Shown here: positions 1-7,527 of the stretch, piece after piece
How the letters are laid out: each line of letters starts with the position of its first letter
Position numbering within the stretch: position 1 is the stretch's first letter
Assembly (NCBI GenBank): GCA_023145555.1
Contig: JAGLDO010000066.1
Span: forward strand, 1-7,835
Reading direction: 5' to 3'
DNA: 7,835 nucleotides
From: Bacteroidales bacterium
Lineage (GTDB): Bacteria; Bacteroidota; Bacteroidia; Bacteroidales; B39-G9
Notes under the pieces: model-generated
What the model was told of the DNA's origin: nothing
The model's database searches: none
What the model saw: only the letters and a program-made list of their open reading frames with translations
Translations under genes and position numbers: made by a program

Positions 1-186
1 GGTATGATGGGTTTGCTTTCTTCTGTTTGTATTGAAAAAGTTAGAGAGTTTGAAAATGAATTTTTGAATAAATTAGAAGAAAACCATAAAACTGTTTTAG
101 ACAAAATAAAACAAGGAGATTTGTCTGATGACGTTAAGAGTGTTCTTGAGCAAGTTGCAAAAGATATTACTCTTAAATTAGAATAA
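1..186 (+). CDS. atpA: ATP synthase F1 subunit alpha, C-terminal fragment (5' end outside window)
   Basis: This is the last 61 codons of the alpha subunit of F1Fo ATP synthase, the non-catalytic nucleotide-binding subunit of the cytoplasmic F1 head. Frame 1 is open from the first base, so the gene enters from upstream; the ATG at 4 is internal and not a start. What is visible is the C-terminal helical domain, with the family-typical segment EKVREFENEF followed by a charged helical tail that ends at TAA (184-186). The nucleotide-binding core lies outside the window. The stop is 21 bp before atpG, which is the normal alpha-gamma order and supports the call. Identification rests on this short tail plus the neighbour, and together these are convincing. 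Confidence 0.93.
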   Translation, partial: GMMGLLSSVCIEKVREFENEFLNKLEENHKTVLDKIKQGDLSDDVKSVLEQVAKDITLKLE

Positions 187-207
187 AATAAAAGATTTGA
201 AATTAAT

Positions 208-1092
208 ATGGCAAATTTAAAAGAAATAAGAAATAGAATAACTTCTGTATCTACTACAGAACAAGTTACTGCTGCCATGAAAATGGTTGCTGCAGCTAAG
301 TTGAAAAGAACGCAAGATGCCATTATTAAGATTAGTCCATATGCAAACAAACTTCATGAAATTTTGACAAGCTTGTCAGACGACGAACAGATTACTAAAG
401 AGAATATTTATTTTCAGCAAAAGAAACCTAAAAATATTTTAATTGTTTTTGTTTCATCAAATAGAGGTTTGTGTGGAGCATTTAATTCAAATGTTATTAA
501 AAGAGGTTTTGAGTTTGCTCAAAAAAAATATCCCAAGCAATTAGAATGTGGTAATGTTAGTTTTATTGCTATTGGTAAGTATGCAAATGATTTTTTGAGA
601 AAAAACAATCTAAATATAACACGAAGATTTGGTCATATTTTTGACCACTTGACTTTCGAAAACGTTGTTCCAATTGCACAGTATTTAATGAATGGATTTA
701 TTAATGGTTATTTTGACCGAATTGATTTAATATATAATAGGTTTAAAAATGCTGCTGTTCAGATTCTTACTGTTGAGCAGTTTTTGCCCATTATAGCAGG
801 AGAAGACAAAGAATTTGAAAAATCAATTGACCAAGATTTTATTTTTGAGCCATCAAAAAAATACATTGTTAATGAATTAATACCAAAATCATTAAAAATA
901 CAACTATACAAAGCTCTTTTAGATTCTTATGCCTCTGAGCATGGGGCTAGAATGACAGCAATGCATAAAGCTACTGATAATGCAAATAATCTCATTAAAG
1001 ATTTACGAATACAATATAATAAAGCTCGACAAGCATCAATTACTAGTGAAATTCTTGAAATAGTAAGTGGTGCAGAAGCATTAAACAAATAA
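208..1092 (+). CDS. atpG: ATP synthase F1 subunit gamma
   Basis: This 294-residue protein is the gamma subunit, the central rotor shaft of F1 that couples proton (or Na+) flow through Fo to catalysis in the alpha3beta3 head. Both diagnostic ends are present. The N-terminal helix begins MANLKEIRNRITSVSTTEQV and continues with AAMKMVAAAKL. The C-terminal helix contains SEHGARMTAMHKATDNA and ends IVSGAEALNK. These two helices form the coiled-coil shaft. The central Rossmann-like domain includes the conserved SSNRGLCGAFN segment (about residues 83-93). The length fits the usual 285-300 residues, so the gene looks intact. ATG at 208 is chosen because the family N-terminus starts there; no Shine-Dalgarno is visible. 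It is very likely co-transcribed with atpA, and a hairpin terminator follows 24 bp after the stop. Unusually, atpD is not the next gene. Confidence 0.97.
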   Translation: MANLKEIRNRITSVSTTEQVTAAMKMVAAAKLKRTQDAIIKISPYANKLHEILTSLSDDEQITKENIYFQQKKPKNILIVFVSSNRGLCGAFNSNVIKRGFEFAQKKYPKQLECGNVSFIAIGKYANDFLRKNNLNITRRFGHIFDHLTFENVVPIAQYLMNGFINGYFDRIDLIYNRFKNAAVQILTVEQFLPIIAGEDKEFEKSIDQDFIFEPSKKYIVNELIPKSLKIQLYKALLDSYASEHGARMTAMHKATDNANNLIKDLRIQYNKARQASITSEILEIVSGAEALNK

Positions 1093-1116
1093 GGTTTATT
1101 TATTATATATAGAAAT

Positions 1117-1148
1117 AAAAAATGAGGGTTGACAAACCCTCATTTTTT
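1117..1148. terminator. Bidirectional intrinsic terminator between convergent genes
   Basis: A perfect 14-bp inverted repeat (left arm 1117-1130, right arm 1135-1148) encloses the 4-base loop GACA. The core of the stem is TGAGGGTT/AACCCTCA, and the outer six pairs are an A tract on the left and a T tract on the right. Read on either strand it is a stable stem ending in a U run, so it should stop transcripts from atpG on the + strand and from the convergent transporter gene on the - strand, whose stop codon is only 4 bp away. This is direct sequence evidence; activity is inferred. Confidence 0.9.
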
Positions 1149-1152
1149 GTTA

Positions 1153-2841
1153 TTATTCTTTTATCTCATTCAATGCTTCTGAAACATTAATAACATAATC
1201 GCCTAATTTTTCACACTCTAAGAAAAGATCATTATAAATAACTCCTGATTGATATGTGTATTTTTTTGTTTTAATGTTATTTAAATGTTCTTGTTTTAAT
1301 TCTGTTCTGTATTTATTAATCCTTTTCTCAACATCGTTAGCTTTTTTTAACGATACTAAATGATAGTCGTGTTCAAGATTAAAAATCATGGTTTCAAGTG
1401 CTTCGTCAATTAATCCAAACATATTATGAATATTATCGACAGAACATTTGATAAAAGGAGGTTTTTGTTCAAATTTTCTTTTACATGCCTTTGTAAGATT
1501 ATAACAAGAATCGGCAATGCTTTCAATATCACTAACAATTTTTAACATTGAACTAATTCTTACAGAGGCAGATGTGCTTAAAACGTCTTCTGAAATTTTA
1601 GTTAAGTAAGAAGCAATTTCAACTTCAATATTATCACTAATATCTTCATATTTTATTGATTTTTCATATAGCTTGTTAAAGTTTTTTTCGTTTTTTTCAT
1701 CAAATAATTTCTTAACAAAGCCAAACATTTTTTTAGTGTGATTTGCATAAGACGCAATTTCATTTTTTGCTTGAAGAGTGGAAAGTTCAGAGGTTGATAA
1801 CATTCCCATTGAAATATGTTGTAAACGAAATTCCTCGTCTTCTTTTTTTACCGGAACTAATTTCGTAACAATTTTTACAATAAGATTAGTAAATCCAATC
1901 AAAAGAAGAACGTTTGTAATATTAAAAATTGTATGAAATAATGAAAGAGCTATTGGTATTGCCGAATTTATTTTAAAAGGGGAATTTCCGGAGACCATAA
2001 TTGATACAGAATCAATCAAGTTTAAAAAGAAGGGAAAAATAGACAATACCCAAATAACCCCTAAAACATTAAAAATGAGGTGGGCACGAGCTGCACGTTT
2101 TGCAGATGCATTGGCAACTAAAGCTGCAATATTTGCTGTTATTGTTGTACCAATATTTTCCCCCAACACCATTGCCGCAGCAAGTTCAAAAGGAAGCCAA
2201 CCATTATTACACATAACAAGTGTTAATGCTATGGTTGCACTTGAAGATTGTATGACGACAGTTAAAATAGTACCAATTGCTAAAAAAATTAATACTGAAC
2301 CAAACCCCATATTTGTGTAATGTGCCAAGAAAGAAAAAATTTCGGGACTATTATGAATGTCTGGCACAGAAGATTTTAAACTGTCTAAACCAATAAAAAG
2401 TATAGAAAAACCGAAAATGACTTCACCCCATGAACTTAGTTTTTTGTTTTTTGAAAAGATTAGAGGGAAACCAATACCGATTAATGGGAAAGCCAAGGCG
2501 CTAATTTTTATTTTAAAACCAATAATTGAGATTAGCCATGCTGTTACAGTAGTTCCAACATTTGCTCCCATAATAACACCAACAGATTGTGTTAATGACA
2601 AAAGACCGGCGTTAACAAAACTCACAACCATTACTGTCGTTGCTGATGATGATTGTATAATTGCAGTAATTAAAACACCGGTTAGAACACCCTTAACTCT
2701 GTTTGATGTCATTGCTGACAAAATGTTCCTTAATTTACTTCCTGCAACCTTTTGTAAGGCTTCACTCATAAGCTTCATACCAAAAAGGAACAAACCCAAC
2801 GCACCTAAAAGTGTTAGGAAATCAATTATAGAATAATTCAT
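1153..2841 (-). CDS. Na+/phosphate cotransporter family protein with C-terminal PhoU-like region
   Basis: This 562-residue inner-membrane protein resembles the Na/Pi-cotransporter II-related family (NptA/YjbB-like). Two inverted-repeat transport halves are seen, each with the hallmark QSSSA motif (residues 63-67 and 198-202). Each is followed by a glycine/asparagine signature: GANVGTT near 92-98 in the first half and GENIGTT in the second. Hydrophobic segments fill roughly residues 5-340. The rest, about 350-562, is hydrophilic, helical and rich in K and E, like the PhoU-type domain often fused to these proteins. Family members move phosphate with Na+; some bacterial ones act in export, so the direction is not settled here. 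I start at the ATG at 2841 because MNYSIIDFLTLLG leads straight into the first membrane helix; an upstream TTG at 2877 would add 12 poorly supported residues. It is convergent with atpG and divergent from the exporter gene, so it is transcribed alone. Confidence 0.9.
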   Translation of the reverse strand: MNYSIIDFLTLLGALGLFLFGMKLMSEALQKVAGSKLRNILSAMTSNRVKGVLTGVLITAIIQSSSATTVMVVSFVNAGLLSLTQSVGVIMGANVGTTVTAWLISIIGFKIKISALAFPLIGIGFPLIFSKNKKLSSWGEVIFGFSILFIGLDSLKSSVPDIHNSPEIFSFLAHYTNMGFGSVLIFLAIGTILTVVIQSSSATIALTLVMCNNGWLPFELAAAMVLGENIGTTITANIAALVANASAKRAARAHLIFNVLGVIWVLSIFPFFLNLIDSVSIMVSGNSPFKINSAIPIALSLFHTIFNITNVLLLIGFTNLIVKIVTKLVPVKKEDEEFRLQHISMGMLSTSELSTLQAKNEIASYANHTKKMFGFVKKLFDEKNEKNFNKLYEKSIKYEDISDNIEVEIASYLTKISEDVLSTSASVRISSMLKIVSDIESIADSCYNLTKACKRKFEQKPPFIKCSVDNIHNMFGLIDEALETMIFNLEHDYHLVSLKKANDVEKRINKYRTELKQEHLNNIKTKKYTYQSGVIYNDLFLECEKLGDYVINVSEALNEIKE

Positions 2842-2954
2842 TTTTTTTAAATTTAATAGTTGTGTGTAAAAATACAAATTAATTTTAGATAGTAATTATT
2901 TTAAGAAAAAAAGATGACTATTTTAATATGTTCTGCAATTAAAAAAGGTTCTTT

Positions 2955-2985
2955 TTTGAAAAACATTAATAAAATATTACTTTAG
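2955..2985 (+). promoter_or_regulatory. Candidate Bacteroidota-type promoter for the exporter operon
   Basis: TTTG at 2955-2958 is followed after 19 bp by TACTTTAG at 2978-2985, one mismatch from the Bacteroidota -7 consensus TAnnTTTG at the expected distance from a -33 TTTG. It would give a leader of about 45-50 bases before the ATG at 3040. The region is very AT-rich, so chance matches are likely and the call is tentative. It lies in the 198-bp divergent gap (2842-3039); I found no comparably good promoter for the leftward transporter gene in that gap. Confidence 0.4.
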
Positions 2986-2986
2986 C

Positions 2987-3005
2987 CAATTACTTTAAAT
3001 AATTG
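2987..3005. repeat. Small imperfect inverted repeat in the divergent intergenic region
   Basis: CAATTA (2987-2992) and TAATTG (3000-3005) are perfect inverted arms around CTTTAAA, whose TTTAAA is itself palindromic, so the whole is a near-palindrome with one bulged C. It lies just downstream of the candidate promoter, where an operator could sit. It is all weak A/T-rich pairing and could easily be chance. Confidence 0.25.
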
Positions 3006-3039
3006 ATTTAAACTTAGAATTTCATATATCTTATTATAA

Positions 3040-5421
3040 ATGTGGAGATTAGTGGCAAGAGTAATTTTGCGTAAAAGAGTTTGGTTTTTAACTGCAATTA
3101 CAATAATAACAATTTTTATGGCCTATCAGGCCAGTTTTATAAGCATGTCGTACCGACATGTTCAGATGCTTCCCGAAAAAGACACGACATATTTAGATTA
3201 TCAGTATTCCAAAAAAATTTTTGGTGAGCAGGCAAATATTTTTGTAATTGGAGTAAAGGACACAAGTTTTTTTCAACTTAATAAATTTAATGATTGGATT
3301 GCATTAAACGATACAATTAAGCAAATGAATTGTATCGATAATGTAGTTTCAATAGCACAGATAATAAATATTACTAAAAATTCTAAAGAAAAAAAATTTG
3401 AATTATCTCCAGTCTTTCCAAAACATATTAATACACAGGAAGAATTAGACAGCTTGGTTCGTGTTGCAAGAAATTTACCTTTTTATAAAAATTTATTATA
3501 CAACGAGACCGATGATGTTTATATGATGGCTGTGAGTGTATCCCCGGAAAAACTTAATACAGAAGAACGCGTTGAAATTGTTGAAGATTTAGTAAAAAAA
3601 ATTGATCAATATGGGGAAAAATACAATTTAAAATTCCATTATTCAGGACTCCCTTATATTAGGACTGCGGTTTCAAATAAAGTAAAATCAGAATTATTCA
3701 TGTTTCTTGTTTTGGCTTTTATCGTTTGTGCTTTTATACTCTATTTGTTTTTCAAGTCTTTTAAAGCAGTCATTTTTCCAATGATTGTTGTAGGAGTTGG
3801 AGTTATTTGGTCTATGGGCTCAATTGTGCTTTTTGATTATGAAATTACAATACTTACCGGAATGATACCCCCATTGCTTATTGTTATTGGCGTCCCAAAC
3901 AGCATATTTATCTTAAATAAATATTATTCTGAATATAAAAGACATGGGAATAAAATAAAAGCCTTACAAAGAGTAATTCAAAAAACAGGAAATGCTATAT
4001 TTCTGACAAACCTAACAACAGCATCGGGTTTTGCAACTTTTATTATTACGAGTAGTAGTATTTTAACTGAATTTGGAATTATTGCATCATTAAACATTAT
4101 TGGTGTGTTTGTTTTGTCAATATTGCTGATTCCAATATTTTTTAGCTTTATTGATCCCCCAAAAGCAAAACACACTAAGCACTTAGATAATAAAAGTGTA
4201 AGGTTTATTATAAAAAATTTAATTAATGTTACACTTAATCATAGACGGTTAATATATATTGTTTTTGCCATAATAATTGGTTTGGGGATATATGGAATTA
4301 GCTTAATGAAGAGTACGGGGTATATTGTTGACGATCTTCCTCAAAAAGATCCTATTTATAAAGACCTTATGTTTTTTGAGAAACATTTTAACGGCGTAAT
4401 GCCTCTAGAGATTTTAATTGATACAAAAAAGAAAAAAGGTGCGATTAATGCAAAAACATTTAAAAAAATTGAAAAATTAGAAAAAACACTTAGAAAGTAT
4501 CCCGAACTTTCAAGACCAATCTCGATGATTGATGCTATTAAATTTTTACGACAAGCTTTCTATATGGGGAATTCAAGAAAGTATAGTCTTCCTAACAATA
4601 TGGATAAGAATTTTATAATGGCTTATGCTTCTAAGTTTAAAGACAAGGGCAATTTAATAAGCACATACGTAGACAGCACTCAACAAATTGCACGTGTTAG
4701 TGTTCAAATGAAAGATATTGGTACTGATAAAATGAAATTGCTTGATGAAAGAATACAGGCAGATATTAATACTATTTTCCCTCCAAATAAGTATAATACA
4801 ATATTGACAGGGACAAGTATAATTTTTTTTAAAGGGACAAGATATTTGTTAAAAAATTTATTTGTAAGCTTATTTCTTGCCATTATTATTATTGCTTTAA
4901 TAATGTCGTGGATGTTCGCATCGTTTCGAATGGTTTTTTTGTCGCTTATACCAAATTTAATACCTTTATTGTTAACAGGAGCTCTGATGGGGTATTTGGG
5001 GATACCAATAAAACCATCAACAATTTTAGTTTTTAGTATTTCTTTTGGTATTTCTGTTGATGATACAATTCATTTTTTGGCAAAGTATAGGCAAGAATTA
5101 GCAGCCCATAATTGGGATATTAAAAGATCCGTTGTAGAAGCAATGAAAGAAACCGGCGTTAGTATGATTTATACATCAATTGTTTTGTTTTTTGGATTTG
5201 CAATATTTAGTGCTTCAAGTTTTGGTGGCACAGCAGCCTTGGGTATTTTAGTGTCAATAACATTGCTTTTTGCAATGCTATCAAACCTTATTTTATTGCC
5301 ATCATTATTGTTGTCATTAGAGAAGAGAATTACAACTAAAGCATTTGCAGAACCTTTAATTCAAATATTTGATGAGGAAGAAGACATTGATATAGAAAGT
5401 TTGCGAATTATTAAAGAATAG
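3040..5421 (+). CDS. RND superfamily / MMPL-type membrane exporter
   Basis: This 793-residue integral membrane protein has the duplicated RND layout. Half one: a membrane helix near residues 13-34, a large extracytoplasmic domain of about 35-215, then a helix bundle of about 216-372. Half two: a helix near 403-422, a second soluble domain of about 425-605, and helices of about 606-760. The second half carries the conserved intramembrane SVDDTIHFLAKYRQE segment (D674, D675) typical of MMPL/Patched-like exporters, where acidic residues support proton-driven transport. The equivalent place in half one reads GVPNSIFILNKYYSEY and lacks the acids. An acidic cytoplasmic tail ends the protein. There is no adjacent membrane-fusion or outer-membrane channel gene, unlike AcrAB-TolC-type pumps, so this is more like the single-component lipid/hydrophobe exporters (for example the HpnN/MmpL type). 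The substrate is unknown. Start: ATG at 3040, with the basic LRKR just before the first helix; no Shine-Dalgarno. The next gene follows after 27 bp. Confidence 0.88.
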   Translation: MWRLVARVILRKRVWFLTAITIITIFMAYQASFISMSYRHVQMLPEKDTTYLDYQYSKKIFGEQANIFVIGVKDTSFFQLNKFNDWIALNDTIKQMNCIDNVVSIAQIINITKNSKEKKFELSPVFPKHINTQEELDSLVRVARNLPFYKNLLYNETDDVYMMAVSVSPEKLNTEERVEIVEDLVKKIDQYGEKYNLKFHYSGLPYIRTAVSNKVKSELFMFLVLAFIVCAFILYLFFKSFKAVIFPMIVVGVGVIWSMGSIVLFDYEITILTGMIPPLLIVIGVPNSIFILNKYYSEYKRHGNKIKALQRVIQKTGNAIFLTNLTTASGFATFIITSSSILTEFGIIASLNIIGVFVLSILLIPIFFSFIDPPKAKHTKHLDNKSVRFIIKNLINVTLNHRRLIYIVFAIIIGLGIYGISLMKSTGYIVDDLPQKDPIYKDLMFFEKHFNGVMPLEILIDTKKKKGAINAKTFKKIEKLEKTLRKYPELSRPISMIDAIKFLRQAFYMGNSRKYSLPNNMDKNFIMAYASKFKDKGNLISTYVDSTQQIARVSVQMKDIGTDKMKLLDERIQADINTIFPPNKYNTILTGTSIIFFKGTRYLLKNLFVSLFLAIIIIALIMSWMFASFRMVFLSLIPNLIPLLLTGALMGYLGIPIKPSTILVFSISFGISVDDTIHFLAKYRQELAAHNWDIKRSVVEAMKETGVSMIYTSIVLFFGFAIFSASSFGGTAALGILVSITLLFAMLSNLILLPSLLLSLEKRITTKAFAEPLIQIFDEEEDIDIESLRIIKE

Positions 5422-5448
5422 AAAAAAAGTTATACTAAAATATTTACC

Positions 5449-6393
5449 ATGAAAAAAATTCTAGTTACAGGAGGTGCCGGCTTCATCGGAAGTGTGCTTT
5501 CCGAAAAACTTTTACAAGACAATGAAAATTATTTAGTTATAGTTGACGATTTATCAACCGGAGATAAAAGGAAGTTGCCTTCTAAAACATTTAAGAATTA
5601 TAAATTTATTAAGTGCGATGTTAATAACTATTCAGATATTGCAGAAATAATGTTGGCATATAAATTCGACTATGTTTTTCATTATGCCGCAATGGTTGGA
5701 GTGCAACGAACACAAGAGAATCCTGTTAAAGTGCTAAAAGATATTGATGGCATTAAAAATATTCTTTCAATTTCGAAAAACACAGGTGTGAAAAGAGTTT
5801 TCTTTTCTTCATCGTCAGAAATTTATGGCGAACCGGTCGAGTTTCCTCAGAATGTATATACAACTCCATTAAACTCTCGGGTTCCCTATGCAATCGTTAA
5901 GAATGTTGGTGAAGCTTTTCTTAAATCGTTTAAACAAGAATATGGCTTGGATTATACAATTTTTAGGTTTTTTAATACTTATGGTCCAAAACAAAGCAAA
6001 GATTTTGTTATAAGTAAGTTTATTATGAAAGCGTTAAAAAATGACGACATAACTATTTATGGTGATGGAAAACAAACGCGAACTTTTTGTTATATTGACG
6101 ACAATGTTGAAGCATGTATAAAAGCGTTTAATAATAATTTTGTGGTTAATGACGTTGTTAATGTTGGAGGAAATAATGAAATGACAATAGTCTCTTTAGC
6201 AGAAACGATTATACGATTAACCGAATCAAAATCCAAAATCGTTTTTTTGCCACCACTTGAAGATGGCGATATGAGAAGACGATTGCCCGACAACACAAAC
6301 ATGAGAAAAATTTTAGGCCGAGAATTGCTTGATTTGGAAAAAGGAATAAAAAAGATATTAGACAAAGGCTTGTTTGAGTTAAATTTTGTTTAG
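5449..6393 (+). CDS. NAD-dependent sugar-nucleotide epimerase/dehydratase (extended SDR)
   Basis: This 314-residue cytoplasmic enzyme of the extended short-chain dehydrogenase/reductase family has the N-terminal Rossmann motif TGGAGFIG (residues 7-14). D33/D34 end the second strand, where the NAD ribose is bound. It also has HYAA (78-81), the serine-rich active-site strand SSSSEIYGE (120-128) and the catalytic YxxxK pair Y147/K151 in PYAIVK. The C-terminal substrate side shows RFFNTYGP (173-180), IYGDGKQTRTFCYIDD (203-218) and DMRRRLPD (274-281), all typical of enzymes acting on UDP- or dTDP-sugars such as 4-epimerases, 4,6-dehydratases or UDP-glucuronate decarboxylases. The exact reaction cannot be assigned from the motifs. 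The length is normal for the family and all catalytic residues are present. It lies 27 bp after the exporter and 26 bp before the isoprenyl synthase, so co-transcription is likely. A role in cell-surface glycan or glycolipid synthesis is inference. Confidence 0.9.
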   Translation: MKKILVTGGAGFIGSVLSEKLLQDNENYLVIVDDLSTGDKRKLPSKTFKNYKFIKCDVNNYSDIAEIMLAYKFDYVFHYAAMVGVQRTQENPVKVLKDIDGIKNILSISKNTGVKRVFFSSSSEIYGEPVEFPQNVYTTPLNSRVPYAIVKNVGEAFLKSFKQEYGLDYTIFRFFNTYGPKQSKDFVISKFIMKALKNDDITIYGDGKQTRTFCYIDDNVEACIKAFNNNFVVNDVVNVGGNNEMTIVSLAETIIRLTESKSKIVFLPPLEDGDMRRRLPDNTNMRKILGRELLDLEKGIKKILDKGLFELNFV

Positions 6394-6419
6394 GAAGTTT
6401 TAATATTTAAATTAATTTT

Positions 6420-7397
6420 ATGTATTCATATAAAACGCTTCAAGAACTTGTCAATAGAAAGATTGATCAGGAGGATCTGGCAAAAGAACCAAAGCAGTTA
6501 TATGAACCAATAAAATATATTTTGTCGTTAGGAGGCAAAAGAATTCGGCCTGTTTTTGTGTTAATGGCTTGTAATTTATTTACAGACAATGTCGAAAAAG
6601 CAATAAATGCGGCACTAGCTCTTGAGATATTTCATAATTTTACACTTCTTCATGATGATATAATGGATAATTCTTCATTGCGAAGAAAAAAGCCAACCGT
6701 TCATACGAAATGGAATTCAAATGTTGCAATTCTTTCGGGTGATGCGATGTCAATTATTGCTTATGAATATATTACCAGAGATAAAAAAAATAATTTTTTT
6801 GAGATTATAGATGTGTTTAATAAAACAGCCCTTCAGGTTTGTGACGGACAGCAATATGATATGGGTTTTGAGACAGAGAAAATGGTTTCCGAATCCGATT
6901 ATCTCAAAATGATTGAGCTTAAAACAGCAGTATTAATAGCAGCAAGTCTTAAAATTGGGGCTATAATTGGAGGTGCATCTCAAGAAGACGCTGAATTGTT
7001 ATATTCATTTGGTATAAATATTGGTCTGGCTTTTCAGATACAAGATGATTTTCTTGATGTATATGGCGACACTAAAGTTTTTGGTAAACAAACAGGAAAC
7101 GATATTCGTACAAATAAAAAAACGTATTTGTTAATTAAAGCTTTTGAATTAGCCAAGGATAATGATTATGAAGAACTTTACAAAAAGTTTTTTGTTGACA
7201 ATAAACCCACTGAAGAGAAGGTTAATAAAGTTGTGAATATTTATAATAAATTAGGAATAAAAGAAATAGCAAAAAAAACAATTCTAGAATATTTTAATGA
7301 AGCTTTTAATAATTTTGAAAAAGTATCTGTTAATAAAGAGCGAAAAAAGGAATTGTCATTTTTTATTAAAAACAGATTAATTAGTAGGGATAATTAA
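6420..7397 (+). CDS. Trans-isoprenyl diphosphate synthase (polyprenyl synthetase family), probably short-chain
   Basis: This 325-residue enzyme condenses isopentenyl diphosphate with an allylic diphosphate to extend isoprenoid chains. All family landmarks are present: GGKRIRP (38-44), the first aspartate-rich motif DDIMD (79-83) followed by RR at 88-89, the KTA segment (168-170), the second aspartate-rich motif DDFLD (209-213) preceded by FQIQ, and GND (226-228) followed by KK at 233-234. The aspartates bind Mg2+ and the substrate diphosphate. The residue five before the first motif is F74, and the motif lacks the two-residue insertion of bacterial FPP synthases. In known enzymes this pattern goes with product length capped at about C20 (type I geranylgeranyl-diphosphate synthases), so GGPP is the best guess and a longer quinone-type product is less likely. 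Start: ATG at 6420, 26 bp after the epimerase stop. It is the last gene of the likely operon; no terminator is obvious downstream. Confidence 0.92.
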   Translation: MYSYKTLQELVNRKIDQEDLAKEPKQLYEPIKYILSLGGKRIRPVFVLMACNLFTDNVEKAINAALALEIFHNFTLLHDDIMDNSSLRRKKPTVHTKWNSNVAILSGDAMSIIAYEYITRDKKNNFFEIIDVFNKTALQVCDGQQYDMGFETEKMVSESDYLKMIELKTAVLIAASLKIGAIIGGASQEDAELLYSFGINIGLAFQIQDDFLDVYGDTKVFGKQTGNDIRTNKKTYLLIKAFELAKDNDYEELYKKFFVDNKPTEEKVNKVVNIYNKLGIKEIAKKTILEYFNEAFNNFEKVSVNKERKKELSFFIKNRLISRDN

Positions 7398-7465
7398 CCG
7401 TTCTTTCTGAATTTTAATAATAAAATGATTGTGTTGTTCTCATAACATAATAATTTTATAATTTG

Positions 7466-7498
7466 TTGTTTTTGTTATTAATTTAAATTTTAAATTTG
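7466..7498 (+). promoter_or_regulatory. Candidate Bacteroidota promoter for atpD
   Basis: TAAATTTG at 7491-7498 is an exact match to the -7 consensus TAnnTTTG. TTG at 7466-7468 lies 22 bp upstream, within the 17-23 bp range described for Flavobacterium-type promoters; another TTG at 7472-7474 is slightly too close (16 bp). The predicted transcript would begin about 20-25 bases before the ATG at 7528. The placement fits the need for atpD to have its own promoter, because a terminator and unrelated genes cut it off from atpG. The rest of the 130-bp gap (7398-7527) is AT-rich with no other feature seen. Confidence 0.55.
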
Positions 7499-7527
7499 TA
7501 TTTTAGTGTTGAATAAAAAAAATTATA

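Noticed and set aside
2075..2836. Two + strand open frames (2075-2320 and 2357-2836) opposite the cotransporter gene
   Set aside because: They are antisense shadows of a well-supported coding region, with no recognisable domain and no promoter or leader of their own.
2842..2877. Possible 12-residue N-terminal extension of the Na+/phosphate cotransporter from a TTG codon
   Set aside because: TTG starts are uncommon, the added residues have no family support, and the ATG at 2841 begins right before the first membrane helix.
2875..2882. TTAATTTG on the - strand as a promoter -7 element for the cotransporter gene
   Set aside because: It has a mismatch at the important second position and no TTG at the right distance upstream.
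3978..4175. A 65-codon - strand open frame inside the exporter gene
   Set aside because: It is the reverse complement of a membrane-helix region of a clear gene and shows no independent coding signal.
6090..6365. A 91-codon - strand open frame inside the epimerase gene
   Set aside because: It lies antisense to conserved SDR sequence and has no family resemblance or leader.
6393..6397. GGAAG upstream of the isoprenyl synthase as a Shine-Dalgarno site
   Set aside because: It lies more than 20 bases before the ATG, too far for a ribosome binding site, and the other genes in the window use none.
7411..7426. ATTTTA/TAAAAT hairpin after the isoprenyl synthase as a terminator
   Set aside because: The stem is six A/T pairs only and is not followed by a clean T run, so it is too weak to call.
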